From NCBI GenBank assembly GCA_002919305.1, contig PKFB01000064.1, positions 1 to 64,000 of the forward strand: 64,000 bases of DNA, given 5' to 3'. The translations under genes were made by a program, and so were the position numbers. This DNA comes from Actinomycetales bacterium (GTDB lineage: Bacteria; Actinomycetota; Actinomycetes; Mycobacteriales; Micromonosporaceae). Positions 54,394 through 63,069 of this stretch are shown piece by piece (the stretch's first letter is position 1; every line of letters starts with the position of its first letter). Below the pieces are notes generated by a model. That model saw only the letters and a list, made by a program, of their open reading frames with translations. It was not told the DNA's origin and did no database searches.

Positions 54394-54796
54394 GACGCCG
54401 GGCATTGATTGGGCCGCGCTGCGACGCGCGGCCACCCAGGTGATGCGGCGCGCGTACGCCCCCTACTCCCGCTTCCCGGTGGGGGCGGCGGCGCTGACCG
54501 ATGACGGCCGAGTGGTGGTTGGCTGCAACGTGGAGAACGCCAGTTACGGGATGACCCTGTGCGCCGAGTGCGGGGTGATCTCCTCGCTGCACGCCACCGG
54601 CGGTGGCCGACTGGTCGCTTTGTCCTGCGTGGATAGCCACGGGACACCGCTGATGCCTTGCGGGCGGTGCCGGCAATTGCTGTGGGAGCACGGCGGACCG
54701 GAATGCCTGATCGACGCCGAGCCCCATCCCTACCGGATGGCTGACCTGCTCCCTGCGGCCTTCGGCGCTCCGGATCTAACGCGGGGGGAGAACTAA
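54380..54796 (+). CDS. cdd: Cytidine deaminase
   Basis: 138 aa tetrameric-type enzyme that converts cytidine/deoxycytidine to the uridines. AYAPYSRFPVGAAALTDDGRVVVGCNVENASYGMTLCAEC carries the substrate-binding FPVGAA, N-V-E-N, and the zinc Cys plus catalytic Glu (CAE); MPCGRCRQLLWEHGG gives the other two zinc cysteines. ATG 54380 overlaps the permease end by 14 nt; ATG 54368 is an alternative. Confidence 0.94.
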   Translation: MSTAETPGIDWAALRRAATQVMRRAYAPYSRFPVGAAALTDDGRVVVGCNVENASYGMTLCAECGVISSLHATGGGRLVALSCVDSHGTPLMPCGRCRQLLWEHGGPECLIDAEPHPYRMADLLPAAFGAPDLTRGEN

Positions 54797-54798
54797 CC

Positions 54799-56076
54799 AT
54801 GGCGTTCAGCGCTATCGATGTGATCGTCACCAAGCGGGACGGCGGGCAGCTGTCCGAGGAACAGATCCACTGGATCGTGGAGGGCTACACGGCCGGTCGG
54901 GTCGCCGATGAGCAGATGGCGGCGTTGGCGATGGCCATCCTGCTGCGGGGCATGACGCCGGAGGAGATCGCCCACTGGACCGCCGCCATGATCGCCTCGG
55001 GGGAACGGATGGACCTGTCCACCGTTCCCCGGCCCTTGGTGGATAAGCACTCCACGGGTGGGGTCGGCGACAAGATAACGCTGCCGCTGGCCCCCCTGGT
55101 GGCGGCCTGCGGCGCGGCCGTGCCCCAGTTGTCCGGGCGGGGATTGGGGCACACCGGCGGCACCTTGGACAAGCTGGAGGCTATCCCGGGTCTGCGGACC
55201 CGGCTGTCCACCACCGAGTTCCTGGAGCAGCTGGCCACGGTGGGGTGCGCGGTATGCGCCGCGAGCGAGTCCTTGGCGCCCGCCGACCGCAAGCTGTACG
55301 CGCTGCGGGACGTCACCGGCACGGTCGAGTCGATCCCTCTGATCGCCAGCTCCATCATGAGCAAGAAGATCGCCGAGGGCACCAGCGGGCTGGTGTTGGA
55401 TGTCAAGGTCGGCTCTGGCGCCTTCATGAAGTCGCTGGACGACGCCCGCCAGTTGGCCACCACCATGGTGGAGCTCGGCGCCGCGCACGGGGTCCGCACC
55501 GTGGCGCTTCTGACGGACATGGCCACGCCGCTGGGGCGTACGGTCGGCAATGCCGTGGAGGTCGCTGAGGCGCTGGAGGTGCTGGCCGGTGGCGGCCCCC
55601 CTGACGTGGTGGAGCTGACCGTGGCCCTGGCCCGGCGGATGCTGGACCTGGCCGGCCTGTCGGATGTCGACCCCGCCGACGCGCTCGCCAGCGGGCGGGC
55701 GATGGACGTCTGGCGGGCGATGGTACGCGCGCAGGGCGGTGACCCGGACGCCTCGCTGCCGGTCGCCCGGGAGACAGAGGTGGTACGCGCGCCCCGCTCC
55801 GGTGTGGTGACCAAACTGGACGCCCTGGCGGTCGGGATAGCGGCGTGGCGCCTGGGAGCCGGGCGGGCGCGTAAAGAGGATCCGGTGTCGGCCACGGCGG
55901 GCGTGGTGCTGCACCGCAAGGAGGGCGACACCGTGACGGCGGGGGAACCGCTGCTGGAACTGCGTACCGATGACCCTGACCGGATCCCGGCGGCGTTGGC
56001 CGCGCTGCAGGACGGGATCACCATCGGGGATACCGCTGCTCCGCGTCGGCCGTTGATTCTGGACACCATCGAGTGA
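54799..56076 (+). CDS. deoA: Thymidine phosphorylase
   Basis: 425 aa. An N-terminal helical domain (YTAGRVADEQMAALAMAILLRGMTPEE), the family signature region SGRGLGHTGGTLDKLE, the phosphate loop KHSTGGVGDK and the later MSKKIAEGTSGLVLDVKVGSGAFMK identify a pyrimidine-nucleoside phosphorylase. The C-terminal barrel-sandwich domain has LHRKEGDTVTAGEPLLEL. It cleaves thymidine/deoxyuridine to base and deoxyribose-1-phosphate. It starts 3 nt after the cdd stop, completing the nucleoside import and salvage operon. Confidence 0.95.
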   Translation: MAFSAIDVIVTKRDGGQLSEEQIHWIVEGYTAGRVADEQMAALAMAILLRGMTPEEIAHWTAAMIASGERMDLSTVPRPLVDKHSTGGVGDKITLPLAPLVAACGAAVPQLSGRGLGHTGGTLDKLEAIPGLRTRLSTTEFLEQLATVGCAVCAASESLAPADRKLYALRDVTGTVESIPLIASSIMSKKIAEGTSGLVLDVKVGSGAFMKSLDDARQLATTMVELGAAHGVRTVALLTDMATPLGRTVGNAVEVAEALEVLAGGGPPDVVELTVALARRMLDLAGLSDVDPADALASGRAMDVWRAMVRAQGGDPDASLPVARETEVVRAPRSGVVTKLDALAVGIAAWRLGAGRARKEDPVSATAGVVLHRKEGDTVTAGEPLLELRTDDPDRIPAALAALQDGITIGDTAAPRRPLILDTIE

Positions 56077-56148
56077 CGCCCCGCGTCGGCGGCGGAAAAC
56101 CAGCCGTCGGCACCCAACCGGAACGGGAGGTTGAGGGGTAGACCAGAT

Positions 56149-56643
56149 GTGTCCACCGTGCAGGAGCAGCTCGACTTCGCCGATCCGCGGCAGTTCGCCG
56201 ACTGGGTGCGACCACATCTGGGCGCGATGGCGCGCCTCGCCGCGCGCCTCGCGCCTGGTGCCGACACCGAGGACATCGTCCAAGAGGCGTTGGTCCGTGC
56301 CTGGGTCAAACGCCGCCAATACGACCGGCAGCGTGGCATGCCCTCGGCCTGGTTGCTAGCGATCACCGCTGACCAGGCCCGGAAGGCGCGTCGACGGCGA
56401 CGAACCGCTATTGAACTGGTCGACACGGCGGGGCCGGCCTTGACAGCAGACGACCGACTGGATGTGGAACGGGCCGTGGAGCGCCTGCCGGCCCGGCAGC
56501 GGTTAGCGGTCGACTGTGTGTATTTCGTCGGGCTGTCGGTGGCGGAGACCGCGGCGGTGATGCGCTGCGCGGAGGGCACCGTGAAGTCCACCCTCGCGGA
56601 CGCGCGGGCGCGTCTACGCACACTGCTGGAGGTGTCGGCATGA
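56149..56643 (+). CDS. Sigma-70 family (ECF/SigE-like) sigma factor
   Basis: 164 aa from GTG 56149; TTG 56131 is the other in-frame start but its ribosome-binding site would touch it. Region 2: FADWVRPHLGAMARLAARLAPGADTEDIVQEALVRAWVKR...MPSAWLLAITADQARKARRRRR. Region 4: VERLPARQRLAVDCVYFVGLSVAETAAVMRCAEGTVKSTLADARARL. This is the short sigma class often followed by a membrane partner. It overlaps the next gene by 4 nt (ATGA), forming a two-gene unit inserted after deoA. Confidence 0.9.
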   Translation: MSTVQEQLDFADPRQFADWVRPHLGAMARLAARLAPGADTEDIVQEALVRAWVKRRQYDRQRGMPSAWLLAITADQARKARRRRRTAIELVDTAGPALTADDRLDVERAVERLPARQRLAVDCVYFVGLSVAETAAVMRCAEGTVKSTLADARARLRTLLEVSA

Positions 56644-57704
56644 CCGACGATGTGGAAAGGCTGCTCCAAGAGGCCGGTGCCCGGTGGCGGGCAGCACAGC
56701 CGCCACCTCCCGAGCCGGACCTTTCACGGTTGACCCAGCGGCGCCCAGGGTGGCGGGTCCCGGCGTTGGCCGCCGCGAGCGTCGCCCTGATCACCGGGGG
56801 CTTGGTCGGGGTCGGTGTCCTCAGCACGGATTCTGATCAACAGGAGGAGCCAGCGAGTACTCCGCCCATCTTTGATTCGCTCGCCGCGGTGACGGTTCAC
56901 GAAGGAGCCGCGGTCAGCGCTACCGGGATCCTGCTGGATCAGGGCACGGGATCGGTCGTGCTGTGTGAGCCCGCCCCGGAGCCGAGCATCATGTACCCGG
57001 CTGGACAGGAGCCGCCCCCATCCTGTTCACCGCTGGCGATCGAGTTGGCAGGGCTGTCGGAGGAGGACATCGCCGCCATCCCCGGGTGGACCGAGCGGCA
57101 GGGAGTGCGGTTCACCGGTCTGCTCACCGTCACCGGTACCTTCAGCGACGGACGCTTGGAGGCGGAGGAGTTTCAGGAGGCGGAGCCGAGCGGGCTGACC
57201 GTGGAGGAAGAGCGGTTCCCACTGCCCTGTGATCCCCCTGAGGGAGGATGGCGTCCGGCCACGGGGGACGAGGAGGCACAGCGGGCAGCCTTGCAGGAAG
57301 AGGTTGACGCGCATCCGGAGCTCTACAGCGGACTGTGGGTGGCCTATCCCGAAGGGGATCCCACCTCGCCCGAGGTGATCGTTGTCGGGGTGGCCGGTAA
57401 CGCGGCCGCGCGTCAGGCCCAGCTCCAGGGGATCTACGCCGGGAACCTCTGCGTGGCCTCGGTGCCCTACAGCTACGCGGAGCTGTCCGACGTCGCCGAG
57501 CGGCTCACCGCCGCTCATACGGACTGGCAAACCGAGATCCAACCCGACACCGCCACTGTGGTGCTCCGGCTGCCGGTTTTCACTCCGGCGGATCGAGAGT
57601 TGATCGGGGACGACGCGGCGCTGCTCACCATTGAGCCCTTGGTACGCCCCATCGCGTCCAGCTCCGAGGACCTCACAGCCGACCCGACGACCACCCTGAA
57701 CTGA
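56640..57704 (+). CDS. Single-pass membrane protein coupled to the sigma factor (putative anti-sigma)
   Basis: 354 aa. Cytoplasmic residues 1-38 (MTDDVERLLQEAGARWRAAQ...), one TM helix at about 40-61 (VPALAAASVALITGGLVGVGVL), then an extracellular part of about 290 residues rich in Glu and Pro with cysteines near 105, 124, 196 and 268. No zinc anti-sigma motif and no domain I recognise. Overlapping translation with the sigma gene and topology suggest an anti-sigma or sensor. The cytoplasmic segment is short, like that of the Asp-box protein at 41.5 kb, but the two extracellular parts look unrelated. Confidence 0.7.
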   Translation: MTDDVERLLQEAGARWRAAQPPPPEPDLSRLTQRRPGWRVPALAAASVALITGGLVGVGVLSTDSDQQEEPASTPPIFDSLAAVTVHEGAAVSATGILLDQGTGSVVLCEPAPEPSIMYPAGQEPPPSCSPLAIELAGLSEEDIAAIPGWTERQGVRFTGLLTVTGTFSDGRLEAEEFQEAEPSGLTVEEERFPLPCDPPEGGWRPATGDEEAQRAALQEEVDAHPELYSGLWVAYPEGDPTSPEVIVVGVAGNAAARQAQLQGIYAGNLCVASVPYSYAELSDVAERLTAAHTDWQTEIQPDTATVVLRLPVFTPADRELIGDDAALLTIEPLVRPIASSSEDLTADPTTTLN

Positions 57705-57762
57705 GCGCGTGAAGCCGACGGACACACCGCTGTCCGGTTAACCGGCTGACCATGACGCCGCC

Positions 57763-57794
57763 GGCCGCGGCGGCTCCTCAAGGCCGCCGCGGCC
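57763..57794. terminator. 12-bp hairpin, convergent gap before the xylanase gene
   Basis: GGCCGCGGCGGC (57763-57774) pairs perfectly with GCCGCCGCGGCC (57783-57794), 8-nt loop, no T-run. First of two hairpins between the sigma partner gene and the convergent xylanase gene. Confidence 0.7.
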
Positions 57795-57843
57795 GACTGA
57801 AGGGGAGGCGTCGGCCCGGCCTTATCGGCCGAACGGGGACGCT

Positions 57844-57892
57844 GGTGTGGGGCGTGGCCACAATCGGGGGGTGGCCGCACCCCACACCGTTT
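57844..57892. terminator. 18-bp imperfect hairpin after the first one
   Basis: GGTGTGGGGCGTGGCCAC (57844-57861) pairs with GTGGCCGCACCCCACACC (57871-57888) with two non-Watson-Crick positions, followed on the plus strand by GTTT. Together with the hairpin at 57763 it should stop transcription from both sides. Confidence 0.7.
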
Positions 57893-57922
57893 CAGTGACC
57901 GATGTCAAGACACTGCGGTGGC

Positions 57923-59053
57923 TTACCGGGGCGCGCCTGGGGCGCGGGTGAGCAGGGCATCGCGGATCGCGTACCAGGCCGGCTTGGGACGCAGGTTCTC
58001 GTCGAGCGGAGTTGCGGCGCCCTCACCAGGGAAGAAACCCGGCACCCAGGAGTGGGCATCGCTGACACCCCACAGGGTGAAGGAGACACAGCGAGCCACC
58101 GCCAGGCAGGCCGAGACCATCCGACCGAAGTATTCGGCTTGCCGTTCCAGCTGCTCTTCGGTGACCGGCAGCGGCATCCGTACGTCCGCCTCGGTGATGG
58201 CCACCTCAAGACCCAGGTCGGCGAAGCGCTGGAGTTGCTCGGCGAACCGCTCGGGATAGTCGTACTGGACCCCCAGGTGGCCTTGGAAGCCGACTCCGTG
58301 GATGGGGATGCCGCGGTCGAGCAGGTCCCGGACCAGCTCATACATACCGTCCGCCTTGGCGGGGTTGGACTCCAGGTTGTAGTCGTTGATGTAGAGCCGC
58401 GCGTTCGGGTCCTCCTCGTGGGCCCACTGGAGTACCTGGGCGATGTAGTCCGGGCCGAGCGCCCGATACCAGATCGTTTCACGCAGGCTGCCGTCCTCAT
58501 CGATCGGCTCGTTGACGACGTCCCAGGCGTAGATCCGGCCTCGGAAATGCGCGACCTGAGTCCGGACGTGATCCTCGAGGAACTGGGCGAGTTGCTCGTT
58601 GGTCCAGGTCCGGCCGATCCAGGAGGGGAGCTGGCCGTGCCAGACCAGGTTGTGGCCGCGGACCACCTGGTTGTTGCGGGCGGCGGCCTGCATCAGCGGC
58701 TCAGCGGCGGTGAAGTCCATCAGGCCGTGCTCGGGTTCGACGGTGTCCCACTTCATCACGTTGCCGTGGGTGACCGTGGAGAACTCCCGAGCGATTAGCC
58801 GTTGATAGGCGCGATCCCCCAGCAGGGGCGGGTTGTAGACAGCGGTACCGATCAGGAGACCGCGTCGCGCGGCGAGCTGCCGCAGGCTGAGCGCCCCCCG
58901 CTCTGAGGCGTCATCAGCGGGTGTGGTTGTGTCGGACGGGCCGGGGTCAGCGGAGCGAGAGGGAGCGATCAGGGAGGAACCACCGAGCAACAGGGTCAGG
59001 ACGAGCAGACAGATAACCAGCGGCGAGGAGGGTCTGGAGCGGCTGAGCTTCAT
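57923..59053 (-). CDS. Endo-1,4-beta-xylanase, glycoside hydrolase family 10, secreted
   Basis: 376 aa. Signal peptide (basic MKLSRSRPSS then LVICLLVLTLLLGGSSLIA) and a Ser/Thr/Asp linker. The GH10 barrel is complete: STVTHGNVMKWDTVEPEHG, VVRGHNLVWHGQLPSW, acid/base E182 in WDVVNEPI, nucleophile E288 in VAITEADVR and SFTLWGVSDAHSWVPG near the end. No carbohydrate-binding module. GGAAAGGA precedes ATG 59053; an in-frame start at 59185 would hide the signal peptide. A CGAAA-G-TTTCG palindrome upstream suggests control by a xylose/xylan regulator. Confidence 0.95.
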   Translation of the reverse strand: MKLSRSRPSSPLVICLLVLTLLLGGSSLIAPSRSADPGPSDTTTPADDASERGALSLRQLAARRGLLIGTAVYNPPLLGDRAYQRLIAREFSTVTHGNVMKWDTVEPEHGLMDFTAAEPLMQAAARNNQVVRGHNLVWHGQLPSWIGRTWTNEQLAQFLEDHVRTQVAHFRGRIYAWDVVNEPIDEDGSLRETIWYRALGPDYIAQVLQWAHEEDPNARLYINDYNLESNPAKADGMYELVRDLLDRGIPIHGVGFQGHLGVQYDYPERFAEQLQRFADLGLEVAITEADVRMPLPVTEEQLERQAEYFGRMVSACLAVARCVSFTLWGVSDAHSWVPGFFPGEGAATPLDENLRPKPAWYAIRDALLTRAPGAPR

Positions 59054-59122
59054 CGAGAGTCCTTTCCGCCACGGGTGGGGTGAGGGTGGGGAGAGGGATA
59101 AGCGGGGAGAAGTAGCAGGTAT

Positions 59123-59135
59123 CCGAAAGTTTCGG
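59123..59135. promoter_or_regulatory. Xylan-regulator-like operator palindrome (CCGAAAGTTTCGG)
   Basis: A perfect 13-bp palindrome around a central G, 70 nt upstream of the xylanase start. It resembles the GAAA-N-TTTC operators described for LacI-family xylan regulators (BxlR/XylR type) of Streptomyces and Thermobifida. Regulator identity is inferred. Confidence 0.55.
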
Positions 59136-59248
59136 CCTGTGATTCGATAATCCAGAAAGCTAGTACTCGCCCGATTCCTGGTCAAGAGGTGGAATCAGTG
59201 ATCGACAGGCCGGAATCACCGTGACGGTGTTGTCGCTCTGCAGCTCAG

Positions 59249-59254
59249 TAGCAT
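59249..59254 (+). promoter_or_regulatory. Likely -10 box of the DUF4272 gene (TAGCAT), leaderless start
   Basis: TAGCAT (TAnnnT) ends 7 nt before the GTG at 59262, with no ribosome-binding site between them. Confidence 0.5.
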
Positions 59255-59261
59255 CAAATCT

Positions 59262-59942
59262 GTGAAGGTCCCGGCTCCCGATCCCGCAATGATTCGCCAG
59301 GCCAGCCTGGAGGAACTGGAGCGGATGGGGATACCTCTGCCGTCAGAGAACTTTCCGTTGATCTGGGAGGCGGGGGATGAGGTAGAACTCCGACCGATCG
59401 AGGAGATCGAAGCCCGGGTCGCGATCCTCGTGGTGATCATGGAGCGGGTGTTCGGCATGCCCGGGGATCTGGCGGTCAAGTGGCTCCTGGACGCTGACCT
59501 CATCGACCATCTCACCCCGACCGAATGGCGCTTTATCGCCGGCGCCGGTGGTAATCCCGACGAATTCAGCCGACACATGGACGCGCTGTTCGCGTTCGCC
59601 TGGCTACTCGGCTTCGCTGATCACCTCGACCCTGGGATGCAAGCCCCCGAGGGCCTACCCCGGCACTTTCCCCAGCTCCGGGAGAACGAGTCGTACGCGG
59701 CCTGGCGGAGCAAGCACCTGCCAATGCCCAGACCGCCGGAGGAGGCAGCGGTCCTGTTGGACCTCTATTACTGCCTGGACCGTGTTAACTATGAGGCGTT
59801 GCGTGAAGGCCTCCCCCCGCCCGGGCCGGTGAAGCCTCACCAGATCGTGCAGCGGCGTTGGGCCCTGGAGTGGGCTGTGCTCTTCTCCGGTCCGTTCCAT
59901 GAGCCCGCGCCCCGGTGGGAGGACGTTGACCTGTCGGTGTGA
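59262..59942 (+). CDS. DUF4272 domain protein
   Basis: 226 aa soluble protein. The body RVAILVVIMERVFGMPGDLAVKWLLDADLIDHLTPTEWRFIAG and EFSRHMDALFAFAWLLGFADHLDPG, then LLDLYYCLDRVNYEALREG and QRRWALEWAVLFSG, are the helical motifs of DUF4272 (W-x-x-E/A-W-A-L ending). The family has no known function; members often sit beside secretion or toxin genes, which is not the case here. GTG start close to a -10 box. A hairpin follows, convergent with the MMPL gene. Confidence 0.78.
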   Translation: MKVPAPDPAMIRQASLEELERMGIPLPSENFPLIWEAGDEVELRPIEEIEARVAILVVIMERVFGMPGDLAVKWLLDADLIDHLTPTEWRFIAGAGGNPDEFSRHMDALFAFAWLLGFADHLDPGMQAPEGLPRHFPQLRENESYAAWRSKHLPMPRPPEEAAVLLDLYYCLDRVNYEALREGLPPPGPVKPHQIVQRRWALEWAVLFSGPFHEPAPRWEDVDLSV

Positions 59943-59973
59943 CAGGGCACTCCGGCTAGGAGAGAGACGGAAT

Positions 59974-60006
59974 GGGCCCGTGCCGGAAGCTCACCGGCAC
60001 GGGCCC
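59974..60006. terminator. Bidirectional terminator between DUF4272 and MMPL genes
   Basis: GGGCCCGTGCCGG (59974-59986) pairs perfectly with CCGGCACGGGCCC (59994-60006), 7-nt loop. It lies in a convergent gap; no T-run. Confidence 0.8.
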
Positions 60007-60050
60007 TAGGAACCTCAGGGGCGTAAACCCTGTTGGGGGTCAGACGGGTA

Positions 60051-62234
60051 TCAGACGGATACCGGGTCACGCTCCTGAGGAGCCGCGGGGTAAGGGAATG
60101 CGGGGGTGGGGTCGGCTTCGTGTTCCCGCAGTCCGAAGCGAGCTTGGAAGCGCTTCAGAGGACCAGGCGCCCACCAGTTCCAGCGGCCCAGCAGCGTCAT
60201 CGTGGCCGGTACCAGCAAGCACCGCACAACGGTCGCGTCGACGAACACCGCCACGGCCAACCCGAGGCCTAGCTGCTCGATCTCGCTGATGCGGGCGGAA
60301 GCGAAACCGGCGAAGACGATCACCATGATCGCTGCGGCGCTGGTGATGATCCAGCCGCTGTGCTGCAGGCCCCGCCGGACCGCGGTGTCGGTGTCGTGGC
60401 CAGAGCGGACCAGTTCAGTGATCCGTCCGAGCAGGAACACCTCATAGTCCATGGACAGGCCGAAGGCGAAGGCGAACATGACGACCAAGGTGAGCGGGGA
60501 CAGCGCACCGGTCACCACGGTCTCCAGCTCCTCGGAGAGCCAGCCGTCCTGGAAGACCGCGACCATCACCCCGAAGGTGGCGCCCAGCGACACGATGTTC
60601 ATCAGGATCGCCTTGAGCGGGATGACCAGCGAGCCGGTCATCAGGAACAACAGCACAACCATCGCCAGCAGGGTCACCGTGAGCGCCCCCGGCAGACCGT
60701 TGAGGATCGCGTCGATGACATCGCGGATCTCCGCGGCGGATCCAGCCACCCATGACTCTTCAACCGGCCGGTTGTCCCGGATGCGTTCGACCAGGTCCTG
60801 CGCGGTGGACTCGTGGGAGGCACCCGCGACCGAGATCTGCACGCGGGACAGGTTGTCGGCGAGCTGCTGAGCGGGGGTGATGTCGGTGACGCCCGGGGTG
60901 TCCCGCCAGCCGTCGGCCCAGGCCTGCAGCTGCTCGGCGTCGGTGCGGGCCACCACCATGATCGCGGGCTCGGCGTCCCGGCCGAAGCGTTCCCCGATGG
61001 TCGCCTCAACCCTGACCGATTCGATCTCGGTGGGGAAAGCCTCCAGGCCGCTGAACGCCAGATTCGCCCGCAGCAGGGGGAAGCCCGCAACCAGCAGCAG
61101 CGCCCCGACACCCAGGCTGGTGATCAGCGGACGCCGCTGCACGGTCCGCGCCAGGCTGGCGAAGAACCCGATCTCGGCGGCGTCACCGTACCGGTGCTGC
61201 CGGCGCAGCCGGCGCTTAGACGGCTTGATCCGCTTACGGGCCAGGCGGAGCAGAGCCGCGGTGAGGGTCAGGGAGGCGGTCATCGCCGCGAGGGTGGCGG
61301 CGATACCAGCGGAGCCGATGGCCTGCAGCGGCGGAATATCGGTGAACATCAACAAGCCGGTCAGGGCCGCGGCGACGGTTAGCCCACTGAACAGGATCGT
61401 CCGTCCGGCGGTGGCCCAGGCACGGCTGACGGCCTCCTCGGGGCTGAAGCCATGCGCCAACTCCTCCCGGTAGCGGGCCACCAGCAACAGGCCATAGTCG
61501 ATCGACAGACCGAGGGACAGCAGGGTCACCACCGTCGTGACGGTCGGGTCCAGGGAGAAGAACTGGCTGAAGCCCAGCAGCACCAGGAATGAGAAGGCCG
61601 AGGTGGCGATCGCGGCCATCAGCGGCAAGCCCGCGGCGATGACGCCACCGAACACCAACACCAGCACCAGCAGCGTCACCGGCAGGGACATCAGCTCGGA
61701 GCGGGACAGGTCTTCCGACACCGCCTCATTGAGCTGCTCGTTGAGCAGGGCGCTGCCGCCGACAGTGACCTCGGCATTCGGTAACGCGTCGTCCAGTTCC
61801 CGGAGCCGATCAGACACCGCCGTGACGGCCGCGTCGTACTCCTCGCTGTCTTCGTCCATCCGCTCCAGGACGACTTCCAACAGCAGCGCCCGACCATCCT
61901 CAGCCAGGTAACCGGGCACTGCGTACGGGTCGACAACCTGGAGGACCCCGGACATCGCGCCCACATCCGCGGCGGTCTCCGTCACCACTGTCTGGATTTC
62001 GGGCGTCTCCACGTCGACCCCGTCAACGAGGACAGCCACCGTAGCGCCGTACTCGCTGTGCTCCGCAAGGACGTTGTACGCCTGGAAGGATTCCATGGAG
62101 TCGGGGAGGGACTGCTGCGATAGCTTGTCGAACACCGGCCCGGTGGCGAATACCCCTGCTCCGACCGCTACCACCCAGAACAGCAGTACCAGCCAGCGGT
62201 GGCGGTGGCAGAACCGGCCAACTCGCGACGTCAT
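60051..62234 (-). CDS. MMPL-family (RND-type) transporter
   Basis: 727 aa with 12 TM helices in two repeats. TM1 (WLVLLFWVVAVGAGVFATGPVFDKL) is followed by a large extracytoplasmic loop, then the conserved blocks LSLGLSIDYGLLLVARYREELAHG and FAFGLSMDYEVFLLGRITE, whose Asp-Tyr pairs (IDYG and MDYE) are the proton-relay residues of MMPL proteins. GSAGIAATLAAMTASLTLTAALL and the second-half ISEIEQLGLGLAVAVFVDATVVRCLLVPATM are also typical. Exported substrate is unknown (lipids or natural products in relatives). GGAG lies 9 nt before ATG. Confidence 0.94.
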   Translation of the reverse strand: MTSRVGRFCHRHRWLVLLFWVVAVGAGVFATGPVFDKLSQQSLPDSMESFQAYNVLAEHSEYGATVAVLVDGVDVETPEIQTVVTETAADVGAMSGVLQVVDPYAVPGYLAEDGRALLLEVVLERMDEDSEEYDAAVTAVSDRLRELDDALPNAEVTVGGSALLNEQLNEAVSEDLSRSELMSLPVTLLVLVLVFGGVIAAGLPLMAAIATSAFSFLVLLGFSQFFSLDPTVTTVVTLLSLGLSIDYGLLLVARYREELAHGFSPEEAVSRAWATAGRTILFSGLTVAAALTGLLMFTDIPPLQAIGSAGIAATLAAMTASLTLTAALLRLARKRIKPSKRRLRRQHRYGDAAEIGFFASLARTVQRRPLITSLGVGALLLVAGFPLLRANLAFSGLEAFPTEIESVRVEATIGERFGRDAEPAIMVVARTDAEQLQAWADGWRDTPGVTDITPAQQLADNLSRVQISVAGASHESTAQDLVERIRDNRPVEESWVAGSAAEIRDVIDAILNGLPGALTVTLLAMVVLLFLMTGSLVIPLKAILMNIVSLGATFGVMVAVFQDGWLSEELETVVTGALSPLTLVVMFAFAFGLSMDYEVFLLGRITELVRSGHDTDTAVRRGLQHSGWIITSAAAIMVIVFAGFASARISEIEQLGLGLAVAVFVDATVVRCLLVPATMTLLGRWNWWAPGPLKRFQARFGLREHEADPTPAFPYPAAPQERDPVSV

Positions 62235-62334
62235 TTGCCTGCTCCATCACTGTGTTCGTTTCCGTCGTGTCATCGCTGAGCCTGCCGGTTACCGCCGGCT
62301 TATCCCATCCGGGCAGCACCCTGGTTCATCCCCA

Positions 62335-62356
62335 GGGAGACCCCCGAATTTGGGGT
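62335..62356 (-). repeat. Dispersed 22-nt hairpin repeat, copy B
   Basis: On the minus strand: ACCCCA, loop, GGGGGT, CTCCC, matching 28308-28329 at 19 of 22 positions. It lies about 100 nt upstream of the MMPL start and is again flanked by a GGATAACC/GGTTATCC sequence. Confidence 0.65.
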
Positions 62357-63057
62357 AGGGATAACCCGAACACGTTCCGACCCTGGCGTCCTGTGCCGCC
62401 GCTATGGGCGCAAGGCGCTACTGCGTCCCCGACGTGACATTTTTTCGGCAGCAAGAGGTTTTGATGGGTTTCGATGTCCTTGTGGCGCTGGGAAGCGCGT
62501 GTTTGCGGCGATCCGGGTAGATAAGGTGTGAAGATTTGAGAAGGAACGGGTGGATGGTCCCGTTGTGGCGGCGCCTCAACACCGCTCCCACTCGCCATCG
62601 GAGTTCAGAGCCTGGGGCGCGCGGTAGGGATTCTTATGGGATTTCATCCGCACGTACCGCTGACGTCAGCGTTCAACGCGGTGTTATGTGGCACAAGGCG
62701 TGCTCTTAACCGGAGTTCGCCTCCCATGACGCCTGACCAGTTCCGAAGCTCGGCGTCGGATACACGCACCGAGCTGGATGGCGCTCGCTGCCCCACAACT
62801 CCCTCGATCGAGACGACATTATGGTTTGCCCGGTTTTTCGACGGGAAACACCTAAGCCTGGGAAAACGTATAACGTGAGTAACGCGCGTACGCTCGGCGC
62901 CGCTCGTGGCCGTTTGCGTCTCAAGAAAGTTCAAGGCGCCGGGAAACGTGATCGAGAATGCCGAGCGTGACAAGCCGAAGAAGGTGGATGTGTAAATAGC
63001 TTGTGTGGGCTCGGTGACATCTTGCCCCTCTGCCCGTTGCGCAGGTCAGTAGGGGAC
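62357..63057. other. Gene-poor region upstream of adenosine deaminase
   Basis: 700 bp of lower-GC DNA, with T-rich patches (CATTTTTTCGG near 62440). Open frames on both strands are short, unlike known proteins, and lack conserved motifs. A short frame from ATG 62554 with AAGGAA upstream would encode about 51 residues; no support for it. Possibly decayed accessory DNA between the inserted block and add. Confidence 0.4.
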
Positions 63058-63063
63058 TAATGT
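63058..63063 (+). promoter_or_regulatory. Likely -10 box of add (TAATGT), leaderless start
   Basis: TAATGT (TAnnnT) ends 6 nt before ATG 63070. There is no ribosome-binding site. A TTGCGC 15 nt upstream is a weak -35. Confidence 0.5.
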
Positions 63064-63069
63064 CTGTCC

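Noticed and set aside
62636-62878. 80-aa open frame upstream of add
   Set aside because: No homology or ribosome-binding site; composition is unlike the neighbouring genes.
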